Under the pieces are notes generated by a model. It searched no databases. It was not told the origin of the DNA and saw only the letters and a program-made list of their open reading frames with translations. A stretch of DNA of 64,000 nucleotides from Lichenicoccus sp965213775 (GTDB lineage: Bacteria > Pseudomonadota > Alphaproteobacteria > Acetobacterales > Acetobacteraceae). The position numbers were made by a program, and so were the translations under genes. Of the stretch, positions 44,949 to 54,244 are shown piece after piece. The number at the start of each line of letters is the position of its first letter. The stretch's first letter is position 1. Location of the stretch: contig CBDCAC010000004.1 in NCBI GenBank assembly GCA_965213775.1, positions 806,001-870,000 on the forward strand, read 5' to 3'.

Positions 44949-46003
44949 TCCGTCTCGGCCTGCTGCTGCTGGCGCCGGTGGCGCCGCTGCTCCACTTTCT
45001 CTTCCATGTCTCGCCGCTCTGGGTGTTCGTCTCCGGCATCCTCGGCGTGGCGGTGCTGGCGGACCGGATCCGCAGCGCGACCGAGCAACTCGCCGGCCAT
45101 ACCGGCTCGGCGGTCGGTGGCCTGCTGACCGTCAGCCTCGGCAGCATCACCGAGCTGCTGCTCGCCCTGTTCGTGCTGATGCAGGGCAGGGCGGACGTCG
45201 TGCACGCCCAGATCACCGGCTCGATCCTCGGCACCAGCCTGCTCGGGCTGGGTCTCGCGATCGTCGTCGGCGGCTGGGGACGCGAGCGCCAGTGCTTCAA
45301 GCGCGAGCGGGCCGGCCTGCTGTCGAGCCTGCTGATCCTGGTGGTGATCGCGCTGCTGCTGCCCGCCGCCTTCGACGAGACCGGCCGCCATGTCACCCAC
45401 GCCGCGGCGATCGGCAGCCGTGACGAAGCGCTCAGCCTGGCGGTCTCGGTCGTGCTGCTGCTGATCTATGCCGGCAACCTCTGCTACACGCTGGTCACGC
45501 ACCGCGACGTCTTCGAATCCCGCGAGCCGGAGGGCGATCCGGACTGGTCGATCGGCCGCAGCCTCGCGGTGCTGGCCGGCGCCACGGCGGGTGCCGCACT
45601 GCTGAGCGAGCTGGTGTCCGGCGCACTCGGTCAGGCTGCCGCGACGCTGCATCTGACGCCGATCTTCCTCGGCGTCATCGTCATCGCCCTCGTCGGCACG
45701 GTGTCCGACCTGTTCGCGGCGGTATGGTTCGCGCGCCAGGACCGGATCGGGCTTGTGATGAGCATCTGCATCGGCTCCGCGATCCAGGTGGCGCTGGTGG
45801 TGGCACCGCTGCTGGTGATCCTGTCCTGGCTGCTCGGCCGGCCGATGACCCTGGTGTTCGAGAACCCGATGGAGCTGTTCGCGATCGCCGGCACCGCCTT
45901 CATCGTGAACGCGATCGCCGGTGACGGCGAGACCACCTGGTTCGAGGGCGTGCTGCTGATCGGCGTCTACATCGTGTTCGGGCTCGCGTTCCTCTTCGTC
46001 TGA
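44945..46003 (+). CDS. Ca2+/H+ antiporter (CaCA family, Cax/ChaA-like)
   Basis: 352 residues, about 11 helices. The two alpha repeats are visible: VGGLLTVSLGSITELLLALFVL and GVIVIALVGTVSDLFAAVWFA, with the acidic residues that bind Ca2+ (Glu and Asp). TGSILGTSLLGLGLAIVVGG fits the family as well. ATG overlaps the NhaP-type stop by four bases (ATGA). Together with the NhaP-like gene it forms an ion homeostasis pair. Confidence 0.9.
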   Translation: MIRLGLLLLAPVAPLLHFLFHVSPLWVFVSGILGVAVLADRIRSATEQLAGHTGSAVGGLLTVSLGSITELLLALFVLMQGRADVVHAQITGSILGTSLLGLGLAIVVGGWGRERQCFKRERAGLLSSLLILVVIALLLPAAFDETGRHVTHAAAIGSRDEALSLAVSVVLLLIYAGNLCYTLVTHRDVFESREPEGDPDWSIGRSLAVLAGATAGAALLSELVSGALGQAAATLHLTPIFLGVIVIALVGTVSDLFAAVWFARQDRIGLVMSICIGSAIQVALVVAPLLVILSWLLGRPMTLVFENPMELFAIAGTAFIVNAIAGDGETTWFEGVLLIGVYIVFGLAFLFV

Positions 46004-46353
46004 TCCGGGGCTGCGGCAGCCGGATCGCGCTGCCGTTCCGCACCACCCAGTCGTCGAGCCCGTCGTCGTGCAGCTGCTGCACATGGCCCTGCCGCGTGTC
46101 GCTGACGATCTTCGCGCTGTGGTTGACCACGATGCGGCGAGAACCGTTTCCGGCGGCGGCCGATGCGGTTCTGCACGCCGCCGGCGCAGGCCGATGCCTG
46201 AGGCGGCGGGGGTCGTGGGCGGCGATCCCGGATCCGGCGCGGTCCGGCGAACGAAACCGGCAAGCGTGCAACGAGGCCGTCCGCGACACGTAGACAGGCC
46301 GATGAGCGGACCTGTTGCCGTCCGTTGCGCGCCGACGTCGCGGGAGATCGATC
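46004..46353. other. Spacer before the TPP-enzyme gene; possible short minus-strand frame
   Basis: No firm gene. A minus-strand frame around 46005-46140 reads IVVNHSAKIVSDTRQGHVQQ and DDGLDDWVVRNGSAIRLP, which looks protein-like, but I recognise no family and see no good start. It could be the remnant of a small gene. Confidence 0.3.
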
Positions 46354-48138
46354 ATGGGCGTGAACGTCAGCGACTTCGTGTGGCATCGGCTGGCCGAATG
46401 GGGCCTCAAGCGCGTCTACGGCTACCCTGGGGACGGTGTCGGCGGCCTGGACGTGGCGCTGGAGCGAGCCCGGGACACGATGGAGTACGTCCAGGTCCGG
46501 CACGAGGAGATGGCCGCCTTCATGGCCTCCGCTCACGCGAAGTTCACCGGCGGGGTCGGGCTCTGCTACGGCACGTCCGGCCCCGGCGCGATCCATCTGC
46601 TGACCGGACTGTACGACGCGAAGATGGACCACGTGCCCGTCGTGGCCATCGTCGGCCAGCAGGCGCGGACGGCGATCGGCGCGAATTACCAGCAGGAAGT
46701 CGACCTGCAGAGCTTGTTCAAGGACGTCGCGAGCGAGTTCGTGGCAACCGCGATGGTGCCCGAGCAGATCCGCCACCTGATCGATCGCGCGGTGCGGATC
46801 GCAGCCGCCACGCGCAGCGTCACCTGCGTCATCATTCCGAACGATCTGCAGCAGTTGGCCTACGCCGATCCACCGATGGCTCACGGCACCACCCACACCG
46901 GCGTCGGGTTCGCGGGTCCGGCGCTGCTGCCGGACGAGGCGCTGCTGCGGCAGGCGGCCGGGGTGCTGAACGCCGGCAAGAAGGTGGCGATGCTGATCGG
47001 CGCCGGGGCGTTGAGCGCGAGCGACGAGGTGATCGCGGTGGCAGAGCGGCTGCAGGCAGGCTGCGCGAAGGCGCTGCTGGGCAAGGCGGCGCTGCCCGAC
47101 GATCTGCCCTGGGTCACCGGCGGCATCGGCCTGCTGGGCTCGGCGCCGTCATGGAACCTGATGCAGGATTGCGATACGCTCCTGGTCGTGGGCTCGTCGT
47201 TTCCCTACAGCGAGTTCCTGCCCAAGCCGGGCAGCGCGCGCGCCGTGCAGATCGACCTCGACCCGACCCGGCTCAGCCTGCGCTATCCGATGGAGGTCAA
47301 CATCGCCGGCGACAGTGCGACGGCGCTGCGCGCCTTGCTGCCGATGTTGACGCAGAAGAAGCCCGGAAGCTGGCGCAGGCAGATCGCGGCCGACGTGGCC
47401 AAGTGGTGGAATCTGCTCGAAGACCGGGCGATGGTCGCCGCGGAGCCGATCAACCCGCAGCGCATCTTCTGGGAGCTGAACAAGCGCTTGCCGGAGAACT
47501 GCATCATGACCGGGGATAGCGGCTCGGTCGCGAACTGGTACGGCCGCGACATCAAGATGCGCCGCGGCATGATGGGCTCGCTGTCGGGCAGCCTCGCCTC
47601 GCTCGGGGCGGCGACCCCGTACGCCATGGCCGCCAAGATGGCGTTCCCCGACCGGGTGGTGATCGCCTTCATCGGCGACGGCGCCATGCAGATGAACGGC
47701 CTGAACGTGATGATCACGATCGCCAAATACTGGAGGCGCTGGGCGAACCCGCGGCTCATCGTGATGGTGCTGAACAACCGCGACCTGAACCAGGTGACAT
47801 GGGAGGAGCGGGTGCAACTGGGCGAGAGCAAGACGGAATCCACCCAGGCGATCCCGGATATGCCGTATCACAGCTACGCGGAACTGATCGGGCTCAAGGG
47901 CATCATCGTGCGGGACCCGGAGCTGATCGGCGCAGCCTGGGACGAGGCACTTGCCGCCGATCGGCCGGTGATCATGAACGTCTACGCCGATCCCAACGTC
48001 CCGCCGCTGCCGCCGCATATCACGTTCAAGGACGCACGAAACTTCCTGTCGATGATGCGGACCGAGCCGGAACTGGGCAGCGTGCTGAAGAACAGCGTCA
48101 AGCAGGTTCTGGCCAGCGTGCTTCCCGGCACGCGCTGA
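46354..48138 (+). CDS. Thiamine-pyrophosphate-requiring enzyme (pyruvate oxidase/PoxB-like)
   Basis: 594 residues. The TPP-enzyme N-terminal domain has YGYPGDGVGGLDVAL and the catalytic Glu in VRHEEMAAFMA; the central domain has VAMLIGAGALSASDE; the C-terminal domain has the TPP/Mg motif GDGAMQMNGLNVMITIAKYW with NNRDLN about 30 residues on. This set fits pyruvate dehydrogenase (quinone), pyruvate oxidase and the related unassigned TPP-requiring proteins. Decarboxylation of pyruvate to acetate or acetyl phosphate is plausible; FAD binding cannot be judged. Start at 46354 preceded by GGGAGA. Followed by a degenerate region. Confidence 0.85.
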   Translation: MGVNVSDFVWHRLAEWGLKRVYGYPGDGVGGLDVALERARDTMEYVQVRHEEMAAFMASAHAKFTGGVGLCYGTSGPGAIHLLTGLYDAKMDHVPVVAIVGQQARTAIGANYQQEVDLQSLFKDVASEFVATAMVPEQIRHLIDRAVRIAAATRSVTCVIIPNDLQQLAYADPPMAHGTTHTGVGFAGPALLPDEALLRQAAGVLNAGKKVAMLIGAGALSASDEVIAVAERLQAGCAKALLGKAALPDDLPWVTGGIGLLGSAPSWNLMQDCDTLLVVGSSFPYSEFLPKPGSARAVQIDLDPTRLSLRYPMEVNIAGDSATALRALLPMLTQKKPGSWRRQIAADVAKWWNLLEDRAMVAAEPINPQRIFWELNKRLPENCIMTGDSGSVANWYGRDIKMRRGMMGSLSGSLASLGAATPYAMAAKMAFPDRVVIAFIGDGAMQMNGLNVMITIAKYWRRWANPRLIVMVLNNRDLNQVTWEERVQLGESKTESTQAIPDMPYHSYAELIGLKGIIVRDPELIGAAWDEALAADRPVIMNVYADPNVPPLPPHITFKDARNFLSMMRTEPELGSVLKNSVKQVLASVLPGTR

Positions 48139-48627
48139 GTCGTGGCGCCTGATCTGGCCGCGCGGGCGATGAGCGCGCGTGCCCACACGGTGAAGCAGGC
48201 CATCGCCCTGGGGCGCGGCTTCGCTGCCGAGCAGGACGTGCGATCATTCGAGGAACCGGTCTCGGCCGACGACCTCGACGGGCTGCGCCGCGTTTGAGGC
48301 CACGCGCCGGCTCCGATGGAAGTCGCGGCAAGCGGCTATGGATACGAACCAGGCTACTTTCGCCGCCTGCTGCCGCATGGCGCGGTGGACGTGCTCCAGG
48401 CAGATGCCACGCGGTGCGGCGGCGTCGCCGGCTTCCTACAGCCGGCCATCTTGTCGGACGTATTCCAGACCGACCTGTCGGCGCGCTGCGCGCCTGCGCT
48501 GCATTGTCGGCTCGGCTGCGCCGCGCCGCGGTTCAGGCACCTGGAATGGTTCCACGACCACGTCCTGATCGGGCGGATGCTGTTCGATGGCGCACCCGTG
48601 CCGAGCGCAGGATCCATCGAACCCGAC
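48139..48627 (+). pseudogene. Enolase-superfamily (mandelate racemase type) C-terminal remnant
   Basis: Frame up to 48297 reads VKQAIALGRGFAAEQDVRSFEEPVSADDLDGLRRV, then TGA (48295-48297, probably from CGA), then continues in frame with MEVAASGYGYEPGYF, AVDVLQADATRCGG and CAAPRFRHLEWFHDH. These match the barrel domain of sugar-acid dehydratase or racemase members: metal Glu in FEEP, Asp in LQADATR. The N-terminal domain and first metal ligand are missing. The frame runs without break into a GMC oxidoreductase end at about 48628. Confidence 0.75.
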
Positions 48628-48912
48628 GCGCTAGGCCAGACGCAGACCAGCCTGGAGGCGGTCGGAGCCACCGACATCTTCCGACAAGAGAACGACACCA
48701 ATCACCTGGCCGGTACCGCACGCATGGGCTTCGACCGCGCGACCAGCGTCGTCGATACCGACTGCCGCAGCTGGGACATCCCGAACCTCTGGGTCTGTGA
48801 CGGCTCGGGCTTCCCCACGACAGGCGGCGTCAACCCGCACCTGACGATCACCGCCATCGCGAGGCGCACCGCGGATCGCATCAAGAAGCTGGCAGCGGCG
48901 GGCGCGCTCTAG
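48628..48912 (+). pseudogene. GMC oxidoreductase C-terminal remnant fused to the enolase remnant
   Basis: Residues from about TSLEAVGATDIF onward read NHLAGTARMGFDRATSVVDTD and NLWVCDGSGFPTTGGVNPHLTITAIA, the C-terminal signature of GMC flavoproteins such as gluconate 2-dehydrogenase large subunits, with the conserved His in NHLAG and Asn/His in VNPHLT. The FAD-binding N-terminus is absent, so the fragment cannot be active. A deletion that joined two genes in frame is the simplest origin. Confidence 0.75.
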
Positions 48913-48930
48913 CAGGCTGCGGAACCAAGG

Positions 48931-49039
48931 CAAGGGCTCCGCCCTTGATCCGTTGGGGCGAGAGGCCCCAAACCCCATCTTCTAGAATTCATGATTTCAG
49001 GGGTTTGCCTCCGATGGGATCAAGGGGCAAAGCGCCTTG
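48931..49039. repeat. Paired inverted GC-rich repeat units (REP/BIME-like)
   Basis: Hairpins CAAGGGC-TCC-GCCCTTG (48931-48947) and TTGGGGC-GAGAG-GCCCCAA (48953-48971) form one unit, similar to 597-646. A second unit in the opposite direction follows (CAAGG...GCGCCTTG, about 49018-49039). They lie in the 522-bp gene-free region 48913-49434, which also contains an AT-rich patch around 49100-49160 but no gene I can support. Confidence 0.6.
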
Positions 49040-49434
49040 CCTGCTTCATTCCGTCCTGTTGGCAGCCACTGGACCTCCGGATCGCACCCGCCGGGATCTC
49101 GACTGATAGATGACGATTTAATGACTTATTAGCACTTCTCGTCTATATGGTTTTCGCAGGAGCTGATGAGACAGAGAGTTCGATGAGTTTCCGTCACGAT
49201 GCCGCTCGGCAACCCTCCGCTGTCCGGGAGCAAGGGGACGGCCCGGAAGTTCAGATCGATCAGATCCGCAGCCGCCGCCGTTGAGCGGAGAGCCGCGTCT
49301 ACCGACGAGACTGCTCGCCGCGGTCGGCACAGGCAGGCTGTCATCTCGTCGGGTGAGAAACATGAACGATCCGCTCGTGCGCCTTGGCTGCTGTCTGTTG
49401 AGGTCTGATCCTCGCCGGTTGGAGAAGCGGTTCG

Positions 49435-50943
49435 ATGTCGGCGACTGATGAACCGGATTTCGCGCGAGACGGCCTGCCCGAGAATTCCGCCGCTTTCGAG
49501 ATCGCCCCGGTATCCCTGTGGTTGGAGGATTTCAGCCGCCTCAAGACGCTGCTTTTGCGTTGGAAGCTAGAAGGGATGTCCGACGTCGCGGCGTATCTCC
49601 GTGAGGATCGACGTCGTCTCGATGCCTGCCTGAGCGCCATCGATATCATCAAGGTCAATCCTCAGACGCTCATCCTCTACGAGGTGGACAGCCTCCGGGA
49701 GCTCCTGGCTCATCTACCTCAGGTCATAGGACCCGAGGCGATGGAAGCGAACGTCGATCAGATCGCCGCCCTGTTTCAGGGAGAACGGAGTTTTTCAGGC
49801 AACGTCATAAACTACAGCCTGAGTGGACGCCGCCTCAGTATTCGTCTCAAAGGAACCATAATCCCCGGCCATGAAGAGAACTGGGGTCGGGTGCTGTTGG
49901 CTGCCGAAGATATCACCGATCTTCAAGCTGCCCGTGTCTCGGCTGAGCAGAACCAGAGATATGCCCAGACGCTGTTCGAATATTCTCCAGTCGCTCTATG
50001 GGTGCTTGACTGCAGCAATATCAGGAAACTTGCTGAGCAGGCACGTCGCCGAGGCGTCAAGGAAATTCGCCAGCCTACACCTCTGGACCGGGAGATTTCC
50101 CTGCTGCATCTGAACGACATCGCCGTCATCGACGTCAATCGACGGACGATGAACCTGTATGGAGCGGATGATAAGAGCGCGTTCATCACCACCGGTTACA
50201 GGTCAACCTTGATCACTGCGGCGTATGATCTCCTGGACAGGCTGCTGTCGCTGTTGGACGGCAACTCCGTTCAGGAGCGGGAAGCACTGCATCGGCGATG
50301 CGACAACTCCGAACTACATGTGCACCAACAGATCCTGATCCTGCCCGGCCACGAAGATGATTGGCTACGCGTCCAGATCGCGGAGACCGACATCACGTCA
50401 AGGAAGAAGGCTGAAGCTCATATAAAATACCTGCGAGATCATGACGGCCTCACCCGCCTCTATAGCAGAGACTTCTTCTACGATGAGGTCGACAGGCTTA
50501 CGAGGGTGGGCCTGTATCCGGTCTCCGTCGTTGTCGTGGACCTCAATGGCCTGAAACAGGCGAACGACATGTTCGGTCATAGCAGAGGGGACGATCTACT
50601 CAGACAGGTCGGAGAGATGCTCATCGAGGTTACGCCCGAGGCATGCACTGCAGCCCGAGTTGGCGGCGACGAGTTTGCAGTCTTGCTTCCCGGATTCGAC
50701 GAGAAAGAGGGCGAGGAATTCCTCCAATCCATCGTCACCGCCGTCACTAGAACACGTAACGATAGCCCCGTGCTTGAGCTCAGCATCTCCATCGGAGCAG
50801 CCACGTGCCAACCAAGCGAGGCGCTGCCAGCTGCGATCGGACGCGCCGATGCCGAGATGTATCGCTGCAAGCTCAGACATTACGGTGTCTCCGGCTTCAG
50901 CCAGCTTCGACGACGAGTGCCATGCCTGATGCGCGACGACTGA
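49435..50943 (+). CDS. PAS-PAS-GGDEF diguanylate cyclase
   Basis: 502 residues, no membrane segments. Two PAS-like sensor units of similar sequence (APVSLWLEDFSRLKTLLL and SPVALWVLDCSNIRKLAEQ starts, each ending before an AEDIT or AETDIT segment) precede a GGDEF domain (about 330-490) with HDGLTRLYSRDFF, DLNGLKQANDMFGHSRGDDLL and the active-site VGGDEFAVLLPG intact. It should make cyclic di-GMP from GTP. No RxxD inhibitory site lies just upstream of GGDEF, so feedback inhibition may be absent. GGAGAAG precedes the start. The signal is unknown. Confidence 0.92.
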   Translation: MSATDEPDFARDGLPENSAAFEIAPVSLWLEDFSRLKTLLLRWKLEGMSDVAAYLREDRRRLDACLSAIDIIKVNPQTLILYEVDSLRELLAHLPQVIGPEAMEANVDQIAALFQGERSFSGNVINYSLSGRRLSIRLKGTIIPGHEENWGRVLLAAEDITDLQAARVSAEQNQRYAQTLFEYSPVALWVLDCSNIRKLAEQARRRGVKEIRQPTPLDREISLLHLNDIAVIDVNRRTMNLYGADDKSAFITTGYRSTLITAAYDLLDRLLSLLDGNSVQEREALHRRCDNSELHVHQQILILPGHEDDWLRVQIAETDITSRKKAEAHIKYLRDHDGLTRLYSRDFFYDEVDRLTRVGLYPVSVVVVDLNGLKQANDMFGHSRGDDLLRQVGEMLIEVTPEACTAARVGGDEFAVLLPGFDEKEGEEFLQSIVTAVTRTRNDSPVLELSISIGAATCQPSEALPAAIGRADAEMYRCKLRHYGVSGFSQLRRRVPCLMRDD

Positions 50944-50997
50944 CCCGGCCGGGCTCGCCGCAGGAAGACCTGGGTCGGAAGGCACGGCCCCGGACGT

Positions 50998-52242
50998 CTA
51001 ACTCAGCCCGGACGCGTGCATGTCACGCCCGGGTAGATCCCGTGGCTCGCGCACGGCGATCGCGGCGGTGACCACCGAGCTCGCGATCACGAACGCCTCC
51101 ACCGCGTGCACCAGGCCGATGCCGCCGGCAGCGGCGGGCACGACGTAGGTTGCCACTCCCTGGCCGCACGCCGCGACGGCGTAGGCCAGACCCATTCCGA
51201 ACGACCGCACCGCGTTGCCGAAGCGGACCGAGAGGTAGTGCGGCACCAGGGCAAACACGCCGCTGCTGGACGCGCCGACCACCATCGCCGCGGTCAACAG
51301 CACCGCTGGACTGCCGGCCGCCGCGAACGGGATGACGCCGCACACCGTCACCAGCAGGCAGCCGAGCATCGTCACCCGGTCGCCGATCTGCGTGGCGATC
51401 CAGCCGCAGAGCAGCTTGCCGCCGATCGAACCGGCGGAATATGCCGTCACCGCCGCGAAGACGCCGTCCGGACCGTAGCGATGCACCGTCGTCAGCAACG
51501 TCGGGTAGAAGCTGTAGGCGGCGGCCGTCTGGAATTGCAGCGCGAACATCAACCCGCAGGCCTGCCACGCCGCCCGGTCCATCTCGAAGCGCCGCCGGGT
51601 GCGCGTCGCGCGACCGTCCCGACGCTTCCGCTGCGTCTCGAGCCAGACCGGGCTCTCGTCGATGCCGACCCGAATGAACACCGCGAGCAGCGCCGGCGCG
51701 ATCCCGATCACGAACAAGGACCGCCAGCCGAACACCGGCAACAGCAGTGCCTGCATCCCGGCCGCGGCGAAGAAGCCGACCTCATATCCAGCCATCATCA
51801 GCGACGATGCGACGGAGCGTGCCTTGGCCGGCACCGTCTCCATCAGCAGCGCGGCCGAGGCGGTCCATTCACCGCCGAAGCCGATGCCGAACAGCAGCTG
51901 GATCACCAGCAGCGCCGCATAGCTCCATGCCAGCGCGGTCATGCCGGAAAACAGGGCGAACCAGATCACCCCGGCCATGAAGGTCAGCTTGCGGCCGTAT
52001 CGATCCGCCAGCCATCCCCACCCGGTATTGCCGAGCACCCGCCCCGCGCTCTGCGCCGTGATGACCAGCCCCATCGCGGTCAACGACACCCCGAAGCTCT
52101 TGCCGATCTGCGGCAGGACGAGGAGCAGCGCCACCTGGTCGAACGCGTCGAGAAACCAGCCGAGAAAGGCGGCCAGCACCAGACGCCAATGCGGGCGCAG
52201 CAGGACGAGCGGGGCCTCTTCGAGCGAACTAGCGGGCGGCAC
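50998..52242 (-). CDS. MFS transporter (metabolite:H+ symporter type)
   Basis: 414 residues, 12 helices. WFLDAFDQVALLLVLPQIG and GWLADRYGRKLTF are typical of the aromatic acid/sugar acid MHS-type branch. GIGFGGEWTASAALLMETVPAKARS is the classic MFS motif after helix 4. A basic loop (ETQRKRRDGRATRTRRRF) separates the halves. Probably imports an organic acid with protons. The start overlaps the end of the upstream membrane-protein gene by 14 bases, so the two are likely co-transcribed. Confidence 0.88.
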   Translation of the reverse strand: MPPASSLEEAPLVLLRPHWRLVLAAFLGWFLDAFDQVALLLVLPQIGKSFGVSLTAMGLVITAQSAGRVLGNTGWGWLADRYGRKLTFMAGVIWFALFSGMTALAWSYAALLVIQLLFGIGFGGEWTASAALLMETVPAKARSVASSLMMAGYEVGFFAAAGMQALLLPVFGWRSLFVIGIAPALLAVFIRVGIDESPVWLETQRKRRDGRATRTRRRFEMDRAAWQACGLMFALQFQTAAAYSFYPTLLTTVHRYGPDGVFAAVTAYSAGSIGGKLLCGWIATQIGDRVTMLGCLLVTVCGVIPFAAAGSPAVLLTAAMVVGASSSGVFALVPHYLSVRFGNAVRSFGMGLAYAVAACGQGVATYVVPAAAGGIGLVHAVEAFVIASSVVTAAIAVREPRDLPGRDMHASGLS

Positions 52243-52711
52243 GCGGGATCGCCGTCGGTTGCGTCACGAGAGCGCCGGCAGCCAGCCCGACCGCCATCGC
52301 GGCATAGGCCACCGCCATGGACCGCTTGGTGAGCACGAACTCCCACCCCGGGGTGAACCGCTTCGGGGTGGCGCCGTAATCGACGGCGGCGGCGATGGCG
52401 GACAGAACCAGCGCGTCCCGCAGCAGCGGCACGGGACGGACGGGACGGCGCCGGGCGAGCCAGGCCTCGAAGAAAATCGCCCAGAAGATCGTGGCCGCAT
52501 AGTGTGTCGCGAACCCGACCGCGGTATGCGAGAGGCCCGCTGCCTCGTGCGAAGCCGCCCGGTCGCCGTTCAGCCAGTGGCTGGTGGAGTTGAGCGGCCG
52601 CAACGCTGCCTTGCCCTCTGCCCGCGCCGCCGAGGCGAGTGCTGCCGAGGAGGTAAGCGCGGCACAGGTGCCGGAGACGGCGGCGTGGCGAAGCACCTTG
52701 ATCCAACTCAT
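52229..52711 (-). CDS. Integral membrane protein of unknown function
   Basis: 160 residues. An N-terminal hydrophobic or signal-like segment, a polar stretch with LNSTSHWLNGDRAASHEAAGLSHTAVGFATHY (four His), then three hydrophobic segments (YAATIFWAIFFEAWLA, LVLSAIAAAVDYGATP, AVAYAAMAVGLAAGALV). The conserved-looking His and Asp residues near the membrane may bind metal or heme, but I recognise no family. Encoded just ahead of the MFS gene. Confidence 0.65.
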   Translation of the reverse strand: MSWIKVLRHAAVSGTCAALTSSAALASAARAEGKAALRPLNSTSHWLNGDRAASHEAAGLSHTAVGFATHYAATIFWAIFFEAWLARRRPVRPVPLLRDALVLSAIAAAVDYGATPKRFTPGWEFVLTKRSMAVAYAAMAVGLAAGALVTQPTAIPRAAR

Positions 52712-52964
52712 GACGCGCTACCCCGGGCGGCAGGCCGAAGCAACGCCGGATGGGCAGTCCTGTTCCGTCGCCGATCGCCGCGGATGCGCGGCTAGCCAGC
52801 CCATGGCACCGGATACTGTCAGGAGTGCCGTCCTGGAACTGCGTCGACCTGGACGACTTGCACATCGTATCGGTGTGCGCCGAAGCAGGAAGAAGCCGAC
52901 GCCACAAAGGCCGTTCCGCAAGTCCCGTCTGCAATGCCCGGCTGTCGAAGAAGGAGATGGTGCT

Positions 52965-53300
52965 ATGGCTCAACGTCCTCATTATCCACAGGGTCGCCTC
53001 GGTGCTTTCGTCCGGGCACTGGATCGTCCCGAGCAGCTTGCCACGTCCGGGGTCATGAACCATGAGCTGGTCGGCAGGCTGAGACGGATCCAGGACAACG
53101 GCGAAGAGAGCATCGCCGCCATCGAAGAGTACGATCCGAACGTCTGCATAAACCTGTCGGTGTGCACGACCTCTGGAGAGGCGGACCTCATGCTGGAGAC
53201 GTGGCTGTCGAAACGACTGGACGTCTTGCAGCGCACGCGGACCGAACTGAAGCAGGAGTGGGAACGGAGTCACGGGTCAGACAAACCTGACGTGCCCTGA
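52965..53300 (+). CDS. Hypothetical helical protein, 111 residues
   Basis: Start ATG 52965 with AAGGAGA eight bases upstream. Soluble, charged and mainly helical (GRLRRIQDNGEESIAAIEEYDPN, MLETWLSKRLDVLQRTRTEL). No family recognised and no obvious operon partner. Upstream bases 52712-52964 hold no gene I can support. Confidence 0.5.
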   Translation: MAQRPHYPQGRLGAFVRALDRPEQLATSGVMNHELVGRLRRIQDNGEESIAAIEEYDPNVCINLSVCTTSGEADLMLETWLSKRLDVLQRTRTELKQEWERSHGSDKPDVP

Positions 53301-53452
53301 GCACGACAGCACCCCTTGATGCCAGCCGGACCATCATGCGGCGCTAGCGCGGATCGAACGATCGATCTTCGAGCACGATCCGTTCCGGTCGATATGTTGG
53401 ACGGGTTTCGTGTCGGTGCGACGTGTCGACCGACATCTGGAAGAACCCGATC

Positions 53453-54244
53453 ATGCACAGCCTCATCGACGCGCCGATCTCCGGTCGACGCCAAGCCCTG
53501 TTCGGTCTCGCCGCAGCCGCCACGGGTGCCGCATGATTGGCATCCGGACCGTATGCCGTGGCGGAGGCCATCGGCCGGACGCCGGCCTCGGCCATGTATG
53601 CGCTGACGGCGCGGCTGGCGGAGGTGCGGCGTCGCCGCGACTTCAAGACCGTGCCGATGGTGCTGGACGATCCGGCGCTCTGGGACGCCGAGGCGCTGGA
53701 CGCGGTCATCGCCTATCGTGGCGGCCGCAGGCAGCTGTGGGACAACACCGAGATCGCCAGCCCGTGGATGAACCTGATGCGCAATTCCCTGAACGCGCAG
53801 CTGTTCTCCTTCAGGCATCCGGACTTCCTCGCCGTCTCGGCGACCTACGGCACCGCGCATCTGGCGCTCTATGACCAGGCGATGTGGGACAAGTACCGGC
53901 TCGCGACGATGGCCGGGCCGGACTTCAAGACCAACACGCTGATCGTGGCCCGTGACGTCGCCCGCGACGTTGCCTCGCACGAGGATCCGAACAGCGTATT
54001 CAGGCCGGGCGGCAACACCATCCCGGCGCTGCAGAGACGCGGCGTCGTGTTCATGGCGTGCCACAACGCGATCTGGGAGCAGACGGCCAAGCTGCAGGCC
54101 AAGGGGATCAATCCAGACAGGCTGTCGCACGAGTCGATGGCGGCCGAGCTGACCAATCATCTCGTGGAGGGCGTGGTGCTGACGCCGGGTGTCGTCGGCA
54201 CGATCCCGGAGCTCCAGCATGCCGGCTTCGGCTACGTGAAGTGA
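53453..54244 (+). pseudogene. Tat-exported DsrE-like protein, stop codon in the signal peptide
   Basis: ATG 53453 opens a twin-arginine signal (SGRRQALFGLAAAATGAA), then TGA at 53534-53536 interrupts it; the frame continues at LASGPYAVAEAIG to TGA 54244. The mature part (about 230 residues) ends with a DsrE-fold pattern: RRGVVFMACHNAIWEQTAKL and GVVGTIPELQHAGFGYVK, as in DsrE/DsrF sulfur-carrier-like proteins. The conserved Cys in MACHN could be the active residue. An internal TTG start (53537) would give a cytoplasmic form. It overlaps the next gene by GTGA. Confidence 0.65.
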
